Positions 52,207-64,000 of a stretch of 64,000 nt of DNA are shown piece by piece. Origin of the DNA: Colius striatus (taxonomy: Eukaryota > Chordata > Aves > Coliiformes > Coliidae). A program made the translations under genes and the position numbers. Below the pieces are notes generated by a model. The model saw nothing but the letters and a program-made list of their open reading frames with translations, was not told the DNA's origin and did no database searches. How positions within the stretch are numbered: position 1 is the stretch's first letter; each line of letters begins with the position of its first letter. The stretch lies in contig NC_084790.1 of the NCBI RefSeq assembly GCF_028858725.1, positions 88,217,996 through 88,281,995 on the forward strand. The letters run 5' to 3'.

Positions 52207-52996
52207 AGTTCAAATTAATTGTATTCATTTTACCTCCTCCAGGAGCTAAACTGCCAACTGGAAAACCCTGCTAATAGAGGAGATCTCGTTAACTGTTACC
52301 CTGCAGGCAGCACAACCCTGTCCACCGTTTCAAATCACACACACCTCAGCGATTCCAGGCAGCATTTACTAACCCCGTTCCACAAAACACAGAGGGCACA
52401 GTCCCTGCACCCAAAGCTCTCACTGCCAACACCTCCAGCGGGCAGCAGAGCCTCCTGGGAAGCACCACCGCCCACCCTTGGGGACCAGCAGCAGCTGAGG
52501 GGCTGGTGGTCCAACGCCTGGGGTGGGCTGTGCACCAGCGTGAGCCAGCGCAGGAGCCCAGGGCTGGCCAGCAGACTGCAGAGAGGCAGCTGCAGCTGGA
52601 AGAGAGCAGGGAGCTGTTGTGGGGCCGATGGCAAAGGAGTCCTCCGGTGACAGGGTGACAAATTGGTTTAGAGTTAAGTTTCTTGACACCTGGTCTGCAT
52701 GAAAAGGGTGAGCTGGGACGTCAAAGCGATGTCAGAAGTTCAGAGGAAGGTGGAGAGTGATCACGGAGTGAAAGAGGAGACGGGAGGAACTGACAGCTCG
52801 GAGCAGCAGGGATGCCAACAAATACCGAGGCAGTAGGAGACAGAGGAGGAGAGCACACATCCACCAGCTCCTGTGTGTGGGATGGGCACTATGGAAACCA
52901 AAGGTGGAATAAGTATGGCAGGAAGGGAGGCAGCTGCTACTGATTTTTGCAGTGGTCACCATTCTGAGGAGAAAAAAAAGACACTATGATTGAAAT

Positions 52997-53160
52997 CATA
53001 GAATCACAGCATGGTGGGGTTGGAAGGGACCTTTAGAGATCATCCAGTCCAACCCCCTGCAGAGGCAGCTCCCACCTAGATCAGGTCACACAGGAACGTG
53101 TCCAGGTGGGTCTTGAAACCCTCCAAGGAAGGAGCCTCCACACCCTCCCTGGGCAGCCTT
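52997..53160 (-). mobile_element. Short CR1 3' fragment
   Basis: atcatagaatcacagcatgg through tccctgggcagcct, cut off after the gcagcct block. Confidence 0.9.
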
Positions 53161-53261
53161 TTCCACTGTAATCAACCAAAAAAATACCCCCAAAACAAAG
53201 CTAAAAAGACTGTACCATACAGGAGAAGCAGTATTAAGCATTAAGCTTCATCATTAAGCTT

Positions 53262-53456
53262 AAGGTTATTATGCATTGGAACGGGCTGCCCAGGGAGGTG
53301 GAGGAGTCTCCAAACCTGGAGGTGTTCAAAAGACACACAGATGAGGTGCTGAGGGATGTGGGGTAATGCAGTGATGGGCCTGGCACTGTGAGGTGAGGCG
53401 TTGGACCCCATGATCTTAAAGGTCTTTTCCAACCATAACAACTCTGTGTATTTATG
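53262..53456 (+). mobile_element. CR1 LINE 3' fragment
   Basis: ggaacgggctgcccagggag, ttcaaaagacacacagatga, then atgatcttaaaggtcttttc. It lies about 100 bp from an opposite-strand CR1 fragment. Confidence 0.8.
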
Positions 53457-55119
53457 AACAATGTTGAAATCAAAGCAAGTGTCCTTTCTTAAAAGGATCT
53501 GCTCTCAGAGGACAGACAGACCATTCCTTATGCTGGTATGCATTGCTTGTGTTCAGGCTTGAGCTGAATTAACAATTGCTTACAAAATGGTCTTTCACAG
53601 AAGGCAGAAAAAGGGTTTGGTTTGGTGGAGCTGATGATAAAACCGTTTCAAACAGAGACCTCACCTGCTTTTCCTGTTTCACTACAGTGTAACCAGAAAT
53701 TAACACTACTTTAAAGATTTTGCAGTAAATGGACTAATGAGAGAAGAGCTACAGATGAACAGAAACTTCCCCAAAGGCATCACCTCTCACACCAAGCTTA
53801 GATTCAGATAATCATTAGTGACATTTGAACATAGGCAGTGAGAAAGAAAAATAATGACAACAGATTCCAGCACAAGAAAAGCTGCATGGTTCCTCTCAGA
53901 GGCAGGATGAGCATGTCACAAAGCAGGATCTGCCTGACCGTGTGGAATGCCAGCTACACGGTTAAACCCCGAGGGACCCCCTGCCCTGGGAACGAGCTAC
54001 GCATCTTCCAGGCCAGCAAGTGCCATCCCACCAGTGTTATACACAAGCAACTGCCCTAAATCCTAATCCTAAATCCTGAATTAGCTTCCAATTTAGCTGC
54101 CAGAATTTACAAAGAGAGCTTCTGGTGCCTGTGGAAACAGTTGTGTGAAGGCCTGAGGCAGAACAACATAGCTGTTGTATGATGCTGGTAAAATACTTGG
54201 AGAACACTTGGATGTTGGTCCTTTGGTCCTTATTTTCTGTCTCCTGGCTTGGAGACAGGGCTTTTCACTCCTTTTCGGTAAGTCACAAAACCAGAAACAC
54301 TTATGCTAACCAAAACGTCAGCCTAGAAAAAGCACTAGAAGAAATCAAGAGGTTTGTCCAACAGGTCAGCAGCCAGAGGGAGTAACCCCCACGAGCAGCA
54401 GCCAGCCTGAGAGCAGGGACAGCTTGCACTGCAGCTGCCTTAGTGGCCATGGTCAGCTCAGGCATGCCAGGCATAAACCAGGCTAACAGTCTCCTTATCT
54501 TAGAAAATGAAGCAGGTCCAACAGTACGTCTGATGTATGAGGAGGTAAAGGAAAACAGTATTAAGTACAAGTTCAATTATACCTGCCTGAGTTGACTTAG
54601 TAAAAGGGCTGAAAACTCAGGTGCAAATTCCACAGTGCTTTGGTCACAGGGTTTTGTTTCTGCTCGTGCCTCAGGGCAAGCGCCAGCTAATTGTGAAAAC
54701 TTAAACCCCACTTCAAAAAAACAGAAAGGCATTTACTGCCAGTCAAGGCTGCAAAGAACAACCAAATAATCTGACTCTAAATGCTCCTCTGGAAAGCTGC
54801 TGTATATGACACTGCCCCAAGAACTTGGGGGTCACATGGAGTGTAACTTTAATGCCATAAATCTGATGGTGACTCAAAGTGACCCTATAACCTAGTTACA
54901 GATCCATCCAGAACAGGGCATATGAGAAGCAAAGAATAAAAATGGTACTATGGTTTGTTATTTGCATGTGTTGTGGATATAAAAGCATAGGGATATGAAG
55001 CAGAGCAAGCTTAACACATACCTGTCACACATCACTCCCTTCACAACACGTGCACAGCTTAGAACTTGCTGTTGCCTCCTTGACATGCTGCTCTGTACAA
55101 CAGCCTGACATGTTCACAC

Positions 55120-55682
55120 GCTCACAGCATGGTGGGGTTGAAAGGGATCTTTAGAGATCACCCAGTCCAACCCCCTGCAGAAGCAGGGTCACCTAGATCA
55201 GGTCACACAGGAACGTGTCCAGGTGGGTCTTGAAGCCCTCCAAGGAAGGAGCCTCCACACCCTCCCTGGGCAGCCTGGGCCAGGGCTCCCTCACTCAAAC
55301 ACTGACACAGTTTGTCCTTATGTTCAAATGGAACTGTTTGTGTTGCAGCTTCATCCCATCACTCCTTGTCCTGCTGCTAGATACCATAGACACAAGTGCT
55401 GCCCCAACCTCCTGACACCCACCAGTGAGATATTTGTAACTATTACTGAGCTCCCCCTCAGTCTCCTCCAGACTGAACAGCCCCAGGTCCCGCAGCCTTT
55501 CCTCACAAGGAAGATGCTCCAGTGCCCTGAGCATCTTGCTGGCCCTGCACTGGCCTCTCTGCAGCAGTTCTCTGTCCCTCTGCAGCTGGGGAGCCCACAA
55601 CTGGACACAGGACTCCAGATGAGGCCTCAGCAGATGTGGCAGAGCAGACGGGGAGCAGAACCTCCCTGGCCCTGCTGTCCAA
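55120..55682 (-). mobile_element. CR1 LINE fragment
   Basis: cacagcatggtggggttgaa through to ggagcagaacctccctggcc; carries the acactgacacag variant. Confidence 0.93.
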
Positions 55683-56385
55683 AACGCAGTGCCCTGGACA
55701 GCAACTTCCCAAACCCCGCAGTGGACTGCTGCTTTAGGATGTACCAACATCAATATTTTACATAAGAGACATAAAACAAACTCAAACAGTACAAAAACAA
55801 GCTCAGAGAGAGCTTTCCACACTGCTGTAGGTACCTGGAGTTAAAATAGGACCAAAAAAGCTACATCCAGACATTTAACTATGCAGTAAGAAAACAAACT
55901 AAAAGGGTGACCCTCAGGTATTTGACATTTGTCTCATGTCTTTTCACTCTAGAAACATTCCAAGAGCCAGTACTACATATTTAAACAAAAGCCCCAACCA
56001 AACAAAGAACCCCTCACCCACATGAAAAAACACCTGAAAATCCCCAAACAAAGCAAAAACCAGGTAAATGCAAACAAGCTTTCTGCCTGCCTCAGCATAC
56101 CCCTGGACAAAGTCTGTCTTGGGCACCTCTCAAGAGAAGCCTAAGAGCAAATCTAAGCAGAGGACTAAACTCTGCTTTGGCAGGCTGGTGACAAATACTG
56201 AAACTTCCAGAGCTGCACCAACTCTGCATTTATTGGGTTGTGATCATCTGCCAGGCCATTAGCAGCATAACTCACACACAAAGCTGTCAAGCTGTCTTGT
56301 GGAACGAGGACGTGCATTTTGCCAAGCCAACTGGGTGGAAAGTCTCCAATAAACAGCAAACCCTCCTTTGGAAAACCTCTGTCAG

Positions 56386-56428
56386 AGAATCAAGGAGTGG
56401 TAGGGTTGGAAGGGACCTTCAAAGACTT
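56386..56428 (-). mobile_element. Very short CR1 3' tip
   Basis: agtggtagggttggaaggga with the start of the following block only; the rest is absent. Confidence 0.6.
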
Positions 56429-57052
56429 TTGAAGTTGTTGGAGTTCCAACAGTGAACTTGTCACAGGACATTTGTTTTCCCTGTCAGAAGGAATAGTGTT
56501 GCAATGGAATAACATTTTAAAAAGCACTGAAAAAAAAGGGCATTTCTCCACCCAGGAGGAATTTCCATGTACACCAGTTTGCACATTTTTGGAAGCTTTC
56601 CCATACCAAAACCTGCTCACAGGAGGACTGAATATGCTCTTCCAAAGCTGCAGCTGGAATAACGTGCCTAATATCAATCTCTGGGGTGGGGGTTTCCCTC
56701 CAAGGGCTTTCTAGCAGATGCACGATCACTCTGATTACATTTCCCCCTAAGAGACAGAAGCCATTATTCTGCCATCTTTAGCTGTAACACACTGCTCATC
56801 TTGCCAGTGACTGAGATCTGCAGCTAAAAAGGGGGCACGAAACAAAGGCAGCCTGTTAGGCAAATAGAGCACCTGAAGGGGCAATGGCAGGACCGTGATT
56901 CAAACAACCAAAAGTGGTAATCCTCATGGCCCTACCAAAGCAGGCACCTGCTTTGAGACACTCAAGTCCTTACCTCAGCTTATACCCTGACAGAGCTAAG
57001 AACTCTCTCTCGTTCATGGGTGTGCACTTGAAGAGCAGCTCCAACTACCTGT

Positions 57053-57146
57053 CACAGAATCACAGCACAGTGGGGTTTGGGAGGGACCTTTAGAGACCAT
57101 CCAGTCCAACCCCCTGCAGAAGCAGGTTCACCTAGATCAGGTCACA
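57053..57146 (-). mobile_element. Short CR1 3' fragment
   Basis: cacagaatcacagcacagtg through cctagatcaggtcac. Confidence 0.88.
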
Positions 57147-57599
57147 AGAGCTTAAAGAGATGAAGTTTGTCACTCAAAAGACAGCTCATGATCCGCTCCT
57201 GGGTAAGGCTGCAGGTCTCTGTTTTCACATAACCTCATCATCAATACCAAGTCCTAGGCAAGCAAAACAAACCCACTGCTTCCTAAGGACCAGTTTGTCC
57301 ATTTTTGCTGACAATGCAGATATAAAGCAAAGTTATCTAATCCAGGTGAGCACTCTGTAAACCTGACTGTGGCAAATGGGCTCTGAAGCTGCTAGGTAAG
57401 CCCCACCTCCTCACACTGCTACCAAAACCAGCAAACCCAGCAGAACTCCAAGGAACAGAGACTGCGTCAGGAAAAGGAGGCTCTGTTTTACACAGCAAAG
57501 GAGGGAGTGTATAGAGGTGCATGCATTTTATCTTAAGGTTATTATGACAAAGACAGCAGTGGGCTTCAGGCAGGAGAAAAACGGCTTCAAACAGAACAG

Positions 57600-58140
57600 A
57601 GGCTACTCTGCCACATCTGCTGAGGCCTCATCTGGAGCCCTGTGTCCAGTTGTGGGCTCCCCAGCTGCAGAGGGACAGGGAACTGCTGCAGAGAGGCCAG
57701 TGCAGGGCCAGCAAGATGCTCAGGGCACTGGAGCATCTTCCTTGTGAGGAAAGGCTGCGGGACCTGGGGCTGTTTAGTCTGGAGGAGACTGAGGGGGGAG
57801 CTCATTAATATTGACAAATATCTCACTGGTGGGTGTCAGGAGGTTGGGGCAGCACTTTTTTTCTGTTGTATCCAGTGACAGGACAAGGGGTGATGGGATG
57901 AAGCTGGAACACAAACAGTTGCATTGAAACATCAGGACAAACTGTTTGAGTGTTTGAGTGAGGGAGCCCTGGCCCAGGCTGCCCAGGGAGGGTGTGGAGG
58001 CTCCTTCTCAGGAGGTTTACAAACCCGCCTGGACACGTTCCTGTGTGACCTGATCTAGGTGGGACCTGCTTTGGCAGCGGGGTTGCACTGGATGAGCTCT
58101 AAAGGTCCCTTCCAACCCCCACCACTGTGTGATTCTATGA
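57600..58140 (+). mobile_element. CR1 LINE fragment
   Basis: gccacatctgctgaggcctc to the CR1 end gtgtgattctatga; carries the acactcaaacag variant (seen as ctgtttgagtgt). Opposite in orientation to the copy at 55120-55682. Confidence 0.93.
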
Positions 58141-58465
58141 ACAAGCAATACAATTCAAAGCACACAGATGGTTCATTCAGTCAACATGCAAAGATGAGCA
58201 TTTTTCACCTGGTGGCAGCAGTTCACATGGCTATTATTAGCTACAGCTGTTTTTAGGGCATAAGAAATGAAAAGAGGATTCCTATGAGTTATAGGATAAA
58301 CACATCCAGGGCAGTTGCTTCAATGCAAGGTGGTTTTATACTATGAAACACAGGAAGGGGTAGTAAACCACACTGTAAATCCAGCTTCTCACCAAACAAG
58401 TTCTCAGATGGTTCTGTAAATGCTAGGGACAAAACAACACACTGCTTGTTTTATTTGTAAGGGGA

Positions 58466-58784
58466 AATTCCTGAAGGGCAGGTGTGAGGAGGCTGGAGCC
58501 AGGCTGTGCTCAGGGATGGCCAGTGACAGGACAAGGGGCAACGGGCACAAGCTGGAACAGAAGAGGTTCCAAAGCAACACAAGGACAAACTTGTTCCCTG
58601 ATGAGGTGAGGGAGCCCTGGCAGGGGCTGCCCAGATGGGCTGTGGAGGCTCCTTCTCTGGAGACATTCAGCCCCAGCTGGATGAGTCCGTGTGCCCTGCT
58701 CTAGGTGGTGCTGCTCTGGCAGGGGGTTGCACTGGATGAGCTTTCCAGGTCTCTTAACATTCGGTGATTGTGTGATTCTGTGAT
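58466..58784 (+). mobile_element. CR1 LINE 3' fragment
   Basis: Same variant as 50-325: aagctggaacagaagaggtt, ctgcccagatgggctgtgga, ending gtgattctgtgatag. Confidence 0.88.
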
Positions 58785-61700
58785 AGTTGCCACCTACTTT
58801 CCACAAGCTGTTGCAAACAACAGATGAGATAATAGCTGTAGGTAAGCATTTCAGGCTCTCCAAAAGAACTGTTACCTTGGGACACTGCGCAGCAGTCCAT
58901 CTCCCAGCCTAATAAACACCAGATTGGTAACGTGGGTTCAGTTAGTGCTTCCACAGGTCCTGCTTGCTATTTAATCCTCATGAAGCAGCAGCCAGAACCA
59001 AAGTCCTTTGGATGGCAAGATATTGCATTTCTGTTCTCACTCCAGTGATCCCAGCCAAATGCTCTAATAGAGTATCATCCTTCATTAAAAATGTATTAAT
59101 CAACTAATCCATCTGTAACAAGAACTTCTACAAGGAAATGGGCAAATAATAAAACTGGATTTGCTTCCAAAATATAACAAGACAGATCATATATTACTCA
59201 AAACAGATATGAAATGTTACTGATAACAAGTGCTTGGACAGGCACTTATAAGTATCTTCTGAACAACTCAAACCTTCCAGCTAATCTTTATGACATCTCT
59301 AGGAAAAAAAACCCAGTTACTCAAAACAGCATGAATCAGCACAAATGGGCCAAGGAAACAACCTTCATTCTGAACAGTACCAAGCTTTGGTTAGATAACC
59401 ATGCAAATTACATGCTTCATCAACCCATGGAGCTTCATCCGTAGCAGAAGTATTTACTTCATTCAATGGCTACTTTTAAATAAGTGAACACCCCCAGAAC
59501 TACACCTTCAAGGGGAATGATTTCTATCCATCATTTACTCTGAAGCACGCTGGCTTTTCTATGTACCTCTACAGGATGCCATCACCACAGGAAAGTCCAG
59601 CTCTTGAAATGCCATGGAGAAACACAGCCTCAGGAGTTCAGGTGATGATTTTGGGTCAGCTGGAACTGGAGGCCTGCTCTTGCTCATCTGAGGTAATCTC
59701 CATCAAGTACCACCAATGCCATACATTAGAAGTGAAGCAACCGAATTCTGAAGCTTGAAGCCCTCTGGGCCAACCAAGTAGACTTTGCACCAGGCAACAA
59801 ACCATAGCTGATAACTCAGAGTAGATCAGATACCGTGTGTGTCCCTCAGTATCACCCTCAGTGCTATCACCCAATGACTATGTGAAGCGTCACGGCTCTG
59901 TGCCTGGTACAAATGATGAGCAGACTCTGCCCAGACATCATGGACATTCCTGGCAGCCAAAGCAGAGGCAACACCCCAGTTCCCAGTGCTGCTGCAGGAA
60001 AACACAACTGCTGGACACTTGCACCACGCACTGTAAGTGGGTCAGCTTACAGCCAAACCACTCCAATGGAAACACAACAGAGCTGAGGCAATAAATAAGC
60101 AGAGTGTTGCTTGTCTGTCTGAGCTCCCCTGGCTCAACAATTCCACCTGCAGCAAGGACAGTCTGGGTCAGATGTGCATTTCTGAGATAAGCAAGCTCAA
60201 ACCATGCTTTGGGAGAGCAGCCTAATCAAACCCAAGGTAGTAAGGAAACAAACTCCTGACCCTATGCACCCTCTTCATAGCACTGTGACCTTGGGGAAGG
60301 TTCTCATCTCGAAGCTGCCAGCATGTGCCTAACACGAGGTGGCTCAGAATTCCCATCAGAAAAGGTTAAGATGCAAGTGATTAAAATGCGGCTGGGATGA
60401 AATGCTCCCGGTGAAGCAGCGCACCTACAAATCCCAGGGCACCAGAACACAGGTCACACTTGGCAAGTCAGAGGTCTTCATCACACAACAGAGCCACAGA
60501 AGATTCAAACAGCACTTTCAGAGACTCAGGCTATCACTGCAACATGAGAAATCCCTGGGGAACCTGTTTTGTAAGCTTGAGTCAGCTTGGTTGTACTGCC
60601 CATCGCTGTTGTTCACTCAGCCCCGATTTCTGTTCACACATACATGTATAAACACACACAAAGCATTGACATAAAAAGTACATATCTTTTTGATTCATGG
60701 TAGCACTGCACCTCACAGAAAACATTTATAAAAAAGGTGGTTTCAAGCAATTTGTGACCAGAAATTCTGCAGAGGCTGCCTGGAACTTAGCCTGAAGAGC
60801 ACCTCGCTGTCTACAACCATCAGCACCATGAAGTTAACATCCTCTTCTATTGGTTAGAAAAAAAGCACCTTACACACTCTGTTCACTAACACAAAATGAG
60901 CAGTAACAGAGGAAGAAAACTCGAGGGTGATTAAACTCCAGCGAATAATTCATTTCTGCGTGTGAGCGGTGAGGGGAGTCGCCACCAATTTTAGCAGCAG
61001 GATAAGAAGCTGGTAATACCACAGTGCAGACACCTGACAGAGAGTTGCCTGCACACAGCTACATGCTAAGGTGCTATAAGCCCAAAAAGTGCCTCACTCA
61101 AAACTTTAACATTATGTTTAAACAACTCCCCCATGTCTGAAATGGGGGAATAAAAGAAATGCCATAAGTGTGCAGAATAAGGACTCTGGAGAAACAAAGA
61201 CATAACAGAACCGGCGCTGATATTTCCCACTAGTTAAATAAACTGCTTTGACACAAACCTGTGTACCAGAATGAGGCTATTCTGACGTGAAGAAACATCT
61301 CGTCCCAGTACTGGGAGCCGGCTACAGCGTCTCTTTCAGCTTCTACTGCAATTGGAAACACACCCACCCAGCCTCATACGATGTCCCACAGGCAACTGCT
61401 CATTAAAAGAGGTGTTTCCAAAAAGGTGTTCCAGCTGTACCTTCTCAACTGTGAGGATCAAGGACTTAACAAACCAGACTACTTCAGCCTCCAAGAGATT
61501 TTGTACTGGCATCATACACAGCCAACCTTGTAAACCCAGAGGTTTTTCTTCTACAAGGCATCACTCAGTCCCTTCCTGGATGCCGCAATGACCCTGATGA
61601 CCTGCACCATCAGGAGGCGAGGACCAGAGTAAGCCTGAAACAGTTTGGTACCACTAAGCTCTGTGAAACCTGAGTTTTCCCAAAACTGTTCTTTCCAAAC

Positions 61701-63504
61701 TTGGAGGAAAGGATTTGTCAGTTTCTCCAATGAACATACTGAAGACTCAGCCAAAACAGCTGGGACACCAAACCCCTGAAACGCTCTGCAGGGAGGTGAG
61801 TGGAAAGAGGGGCTACAAGGAGTACAGTTTCCTACTGCTGACAGATGTCCAAGTCCAGTCTCAGAGGAGAGAGGAGCAGGGAAAAAAAACCCAGACAAAT
61901 AAAAGCACAGTATCTGCAGAAGGATATGGAAACATGAGGGACATCTGCTTCCAAAAGCCTTCTGTCCTAATGCTTCCCATCTCTGTTCTGCATCACTGCA
62001 CCAATGGGAGGAAGCCACCTCACTTGAGCGACAAAACAGCACACCTTCTTCAGAGGAAGCTCTGCAATTCAACTCATGGCCACTGTGTACTCACCAATAT
62101 TAAAACCTTGATTGCTAGGCATGAAAATTAACGCGGAGGACACGCCAACATAAGCAACTTGATCAGTATGAGCCAATGGGGCTGCACAAGAGACTACCTA
62201 GTCACCAAAGATCTAATAGAAAACAGTAACGACAGAGACCCAGAGCCCACAGTGCAAGCTGCCCGAGGATGGGCCGCTTGCAGGAACGAAATGATAACCT
62301 CAGTTGTTATCTGCACTATGATTTTGCATTAACAGATATGCAGACTCTCTAACATTTAAAGTCCAAGTCGAGATGAGTTATCTTTGCAGAAGATAATGAA
62401 GCCGGTAACCTTTGTTCAAGGTGTAGGTTTGAGAGGACTCTGAAGGGGTTTTGACCCGCCTTTTCCAGAGATTGTTTCATTGCCTCTCGAGGTTCATGTT
62501 ATAAAACAGCACATCCTCGTTTTAACAAAGCAAAAAAAAAAAGGAATCATTTTTGTGTACACATAAACCACTTTGGTTTTTGGAACTTTTGAGTTGTTTC
62601 CCTAGATATCACCCTTCCCCACCGAAACCAGCAGCAGTTTCTAACCACAAAAAACAAAGTTTGCTTCCTACCAACAAGATTGATTACACAGTAATACACC
62701 TTTTCTGTCAGCATCTAAAATTGACACATAGGACATTTTCCTAAGCTGACCTTTACCCAGTGCAGTTTGTGACTGAACCAAGAGTCTGCACTACGAACGT
62801 GGCTTGAAATGTTTGTGCTGTCAGTGCACAGAGACCATTGGCCACACAATCTTCTGTATCTGACCTTAAATCAGGCTCCACCTGTAACGAAACGATGTGA
62901 GAAAATGGTTTCTTGGCTGACCTCTGCCTCGTGGGGCTATGTGCATGAAATAAGCAAAGAAAAATGTTCTGTCAGGCAAATCTTGAAGTGCAGCTTGCCT
63001 TGCAAGGCTTTCTCAACAAAAGAAAGATTTCTCATTAGCTCTCCAAACCCTTTCACGCCACCTCCTCTTCCTCCTCTCAGGCACAAAGTTACTTTGGCAA
63101 ATTACCCTGTTCCTTCCTCAATTTGTTCCCTGCTTTCTCTACATTGCTTATTCATTCTCTACCCCTCCTTTTTTTTTCCCCTCGTACATGTTGTTTTTGT
63201 TTTACAGCTCCCTGTGCTTAACTGTACACCATCTGCAAACAAAAGCATCCCTGAACTTGCTCAAACTGCCCATTTCTACTGTCTAATCAAAAACATCTTT
63301 CTAATTTATATAAGAACACCTGAGGGACAAAACAACCCTCAAACCCACAGCACTGAACACCACCACTACACATGACAATGGTTTTGTAATCTTGCCAAAA
63401 AGCAAAGGTGCAGCAGCAGCAGCAATCTGTCACAGAACACAGCATCTTCAAAGCAGTGTTGAGAGCTCATGCACCATCAGTGTCCTAGGGATATAATGAG
63501 AGCC

Positions 63505-63640
63505 TCTTTCTTCACCCCGGACAAGTACAGAAACAGAGAGGTTAAGTGATTTGCCCAAGGCCATATGGTAAGTCAAGGCCAGAGCTAGGCTTAGGTTTCA
63601 GAAGCTCCTGGCTAATATCCTGCATTCAATTACATCTACA
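63505..63640 (+). mobile_element. MIR-like ancient SINE remnant
   Basis: cagagaggttaagtgatttg followed by cccaaggcca and a ggccagagctagg block matches the MIR core region, recognised by eye. Such copies predate the bird-mammal split. Confidence 0.65.
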
Positions 63641-64000
63641 CAAAGCATCTCATTTAACAGAGACCAGACAAAGGAAACTGCCAAGAAACAACATCAAACC
63701 CACTCATAATCAAAACAAAATCAATCAAGCCCTTCCCCACATTTAAATGCAGGTAGCGTGTTACACTCAGGCCCAGTATCATTACTATGCCATCAAAATA
63801 AAAGTCACAGCAACAAAAGAGCATGGAAAATGAGTTCCAGCTGATTTAAATAAAGGGTTTAGATGCAAAGTGAGCAAGTGGCTCTTCAAATCCACCATCA
63901 CAAAATGCAAAGCGAGGGACTAGAACATCCACAGCCCGTCTCACAAGGGGACAGTTCAGAAACTGCTGAAAACAGTCTTTATCTACAAGTTAACAAAGGG

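Larger units (their letters stand above)
48658..64000 (-). other. ATP8B1: Region upstream of the ATP8B1 start codon (5'-UTR intron or promoter-distal DNA)
   Basis: The start-codon exon begins at a splice acceptor, so this region should be intronic in at least one transcript. No CpG island or obvious first exon is visible. Besides the listed CR1 fragments, LTR, G run and MIR-like remnant, 48658-49887, 50502-51119, 51416-52996, 53457-55119 and 58785-63504 show nothing I can name. Confidence 0.5.

Noticed and set aside
60285-60330. Possible second MIR fragment (tgtgaccttggggaagg)
   Set aside because: Only about 17 bases resemble MIR and the flanks do not continue the match.
61551-62072. A 173-codon minus-strand open frame
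   Set aside because: No recognisable domain, no supporting splice structure, and ordinary base composition; probably chance.
62809-63375. A 188-codon plus-strand open frame
   Set aside because: Low-complexity proline/leucine-rich middle and no family features; probably chance.

Overview
The window looks like avian nuclear DNA. It holds two split genes with GT-AG introns, a CpG-island promoter, many CR1 LINE fragments with the typical avian CR1 3' end, two solo LTRs, and a faint MIR-like SINE. I can assemble two complete genes exon by exon, both on the minus strand: NARS1 (cytosolic asparaginyl-tRNA synthetase, 15 coding exons, 559 codons, 16165 down to 2457) and ATP8B1 (P4-ATPase phospholipid flippase, 27 coding exons, 1252 codons, 48645 down to 19996). 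Their order and orientation match the FECH-NARS1-ATP8B1 neighbourhood of human 18q21. From memory, birds carry this block on chromosome Z, but nothing in the window proves the chromosome. CR1 fragments total about 7.6 kb (about 12 percent), which seems high for a bird and may point to a CR1-rich lineage such as woodpeckers. That is inference only.

Layout: 1-1140, flank with a CR1 end; FECH is expected further left and is not seen. 1141-16165, NARS1 with its 3' UTR and introns; CR1 copies lie in introns 1 and 4. 15720-16410, CpG-rich NARS1 promoter with a C/G-run tract. 16405-16795, 12-bp minisatellite. 17217-18338, ERVL-like solo LTR with a perfect 5-bp target duplication. 18421-19995, inferred ATP8B1 3' UTR, over a third of it a 22-bp quasi-palindromic minisatellite that starts beside the stop codon. 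19996-48657, ATP8B1 exons and introns, with two GC-AG introns and an inverted CR1 pair in intron 8. 48658-64000, region upstream of the ATP8B1 start codon, with no further exon recognised; it contains CR1 fragments, a second solo LTR, a 19-base G run and the MIR-like remnant.

The two genes are neighbours but not functional partners. NARS1 charges tRNA-Asn in the cytosol. ATP8B1, with a CDC50 subunit, moves phospholipid to the cytosolic leaflet, and human mutations cause intrahepatic cholestasis. All signature residues of both enzymes are present and the reading frames close across every splice junction, so both look functional. I found no novel protein-coding system. The unusual material is in the repeats and splice sites: the self-complementary minisatellite at the ATP8B1 stop codon, the two non-canonical donors, and the repeat-filled interval between the genes.
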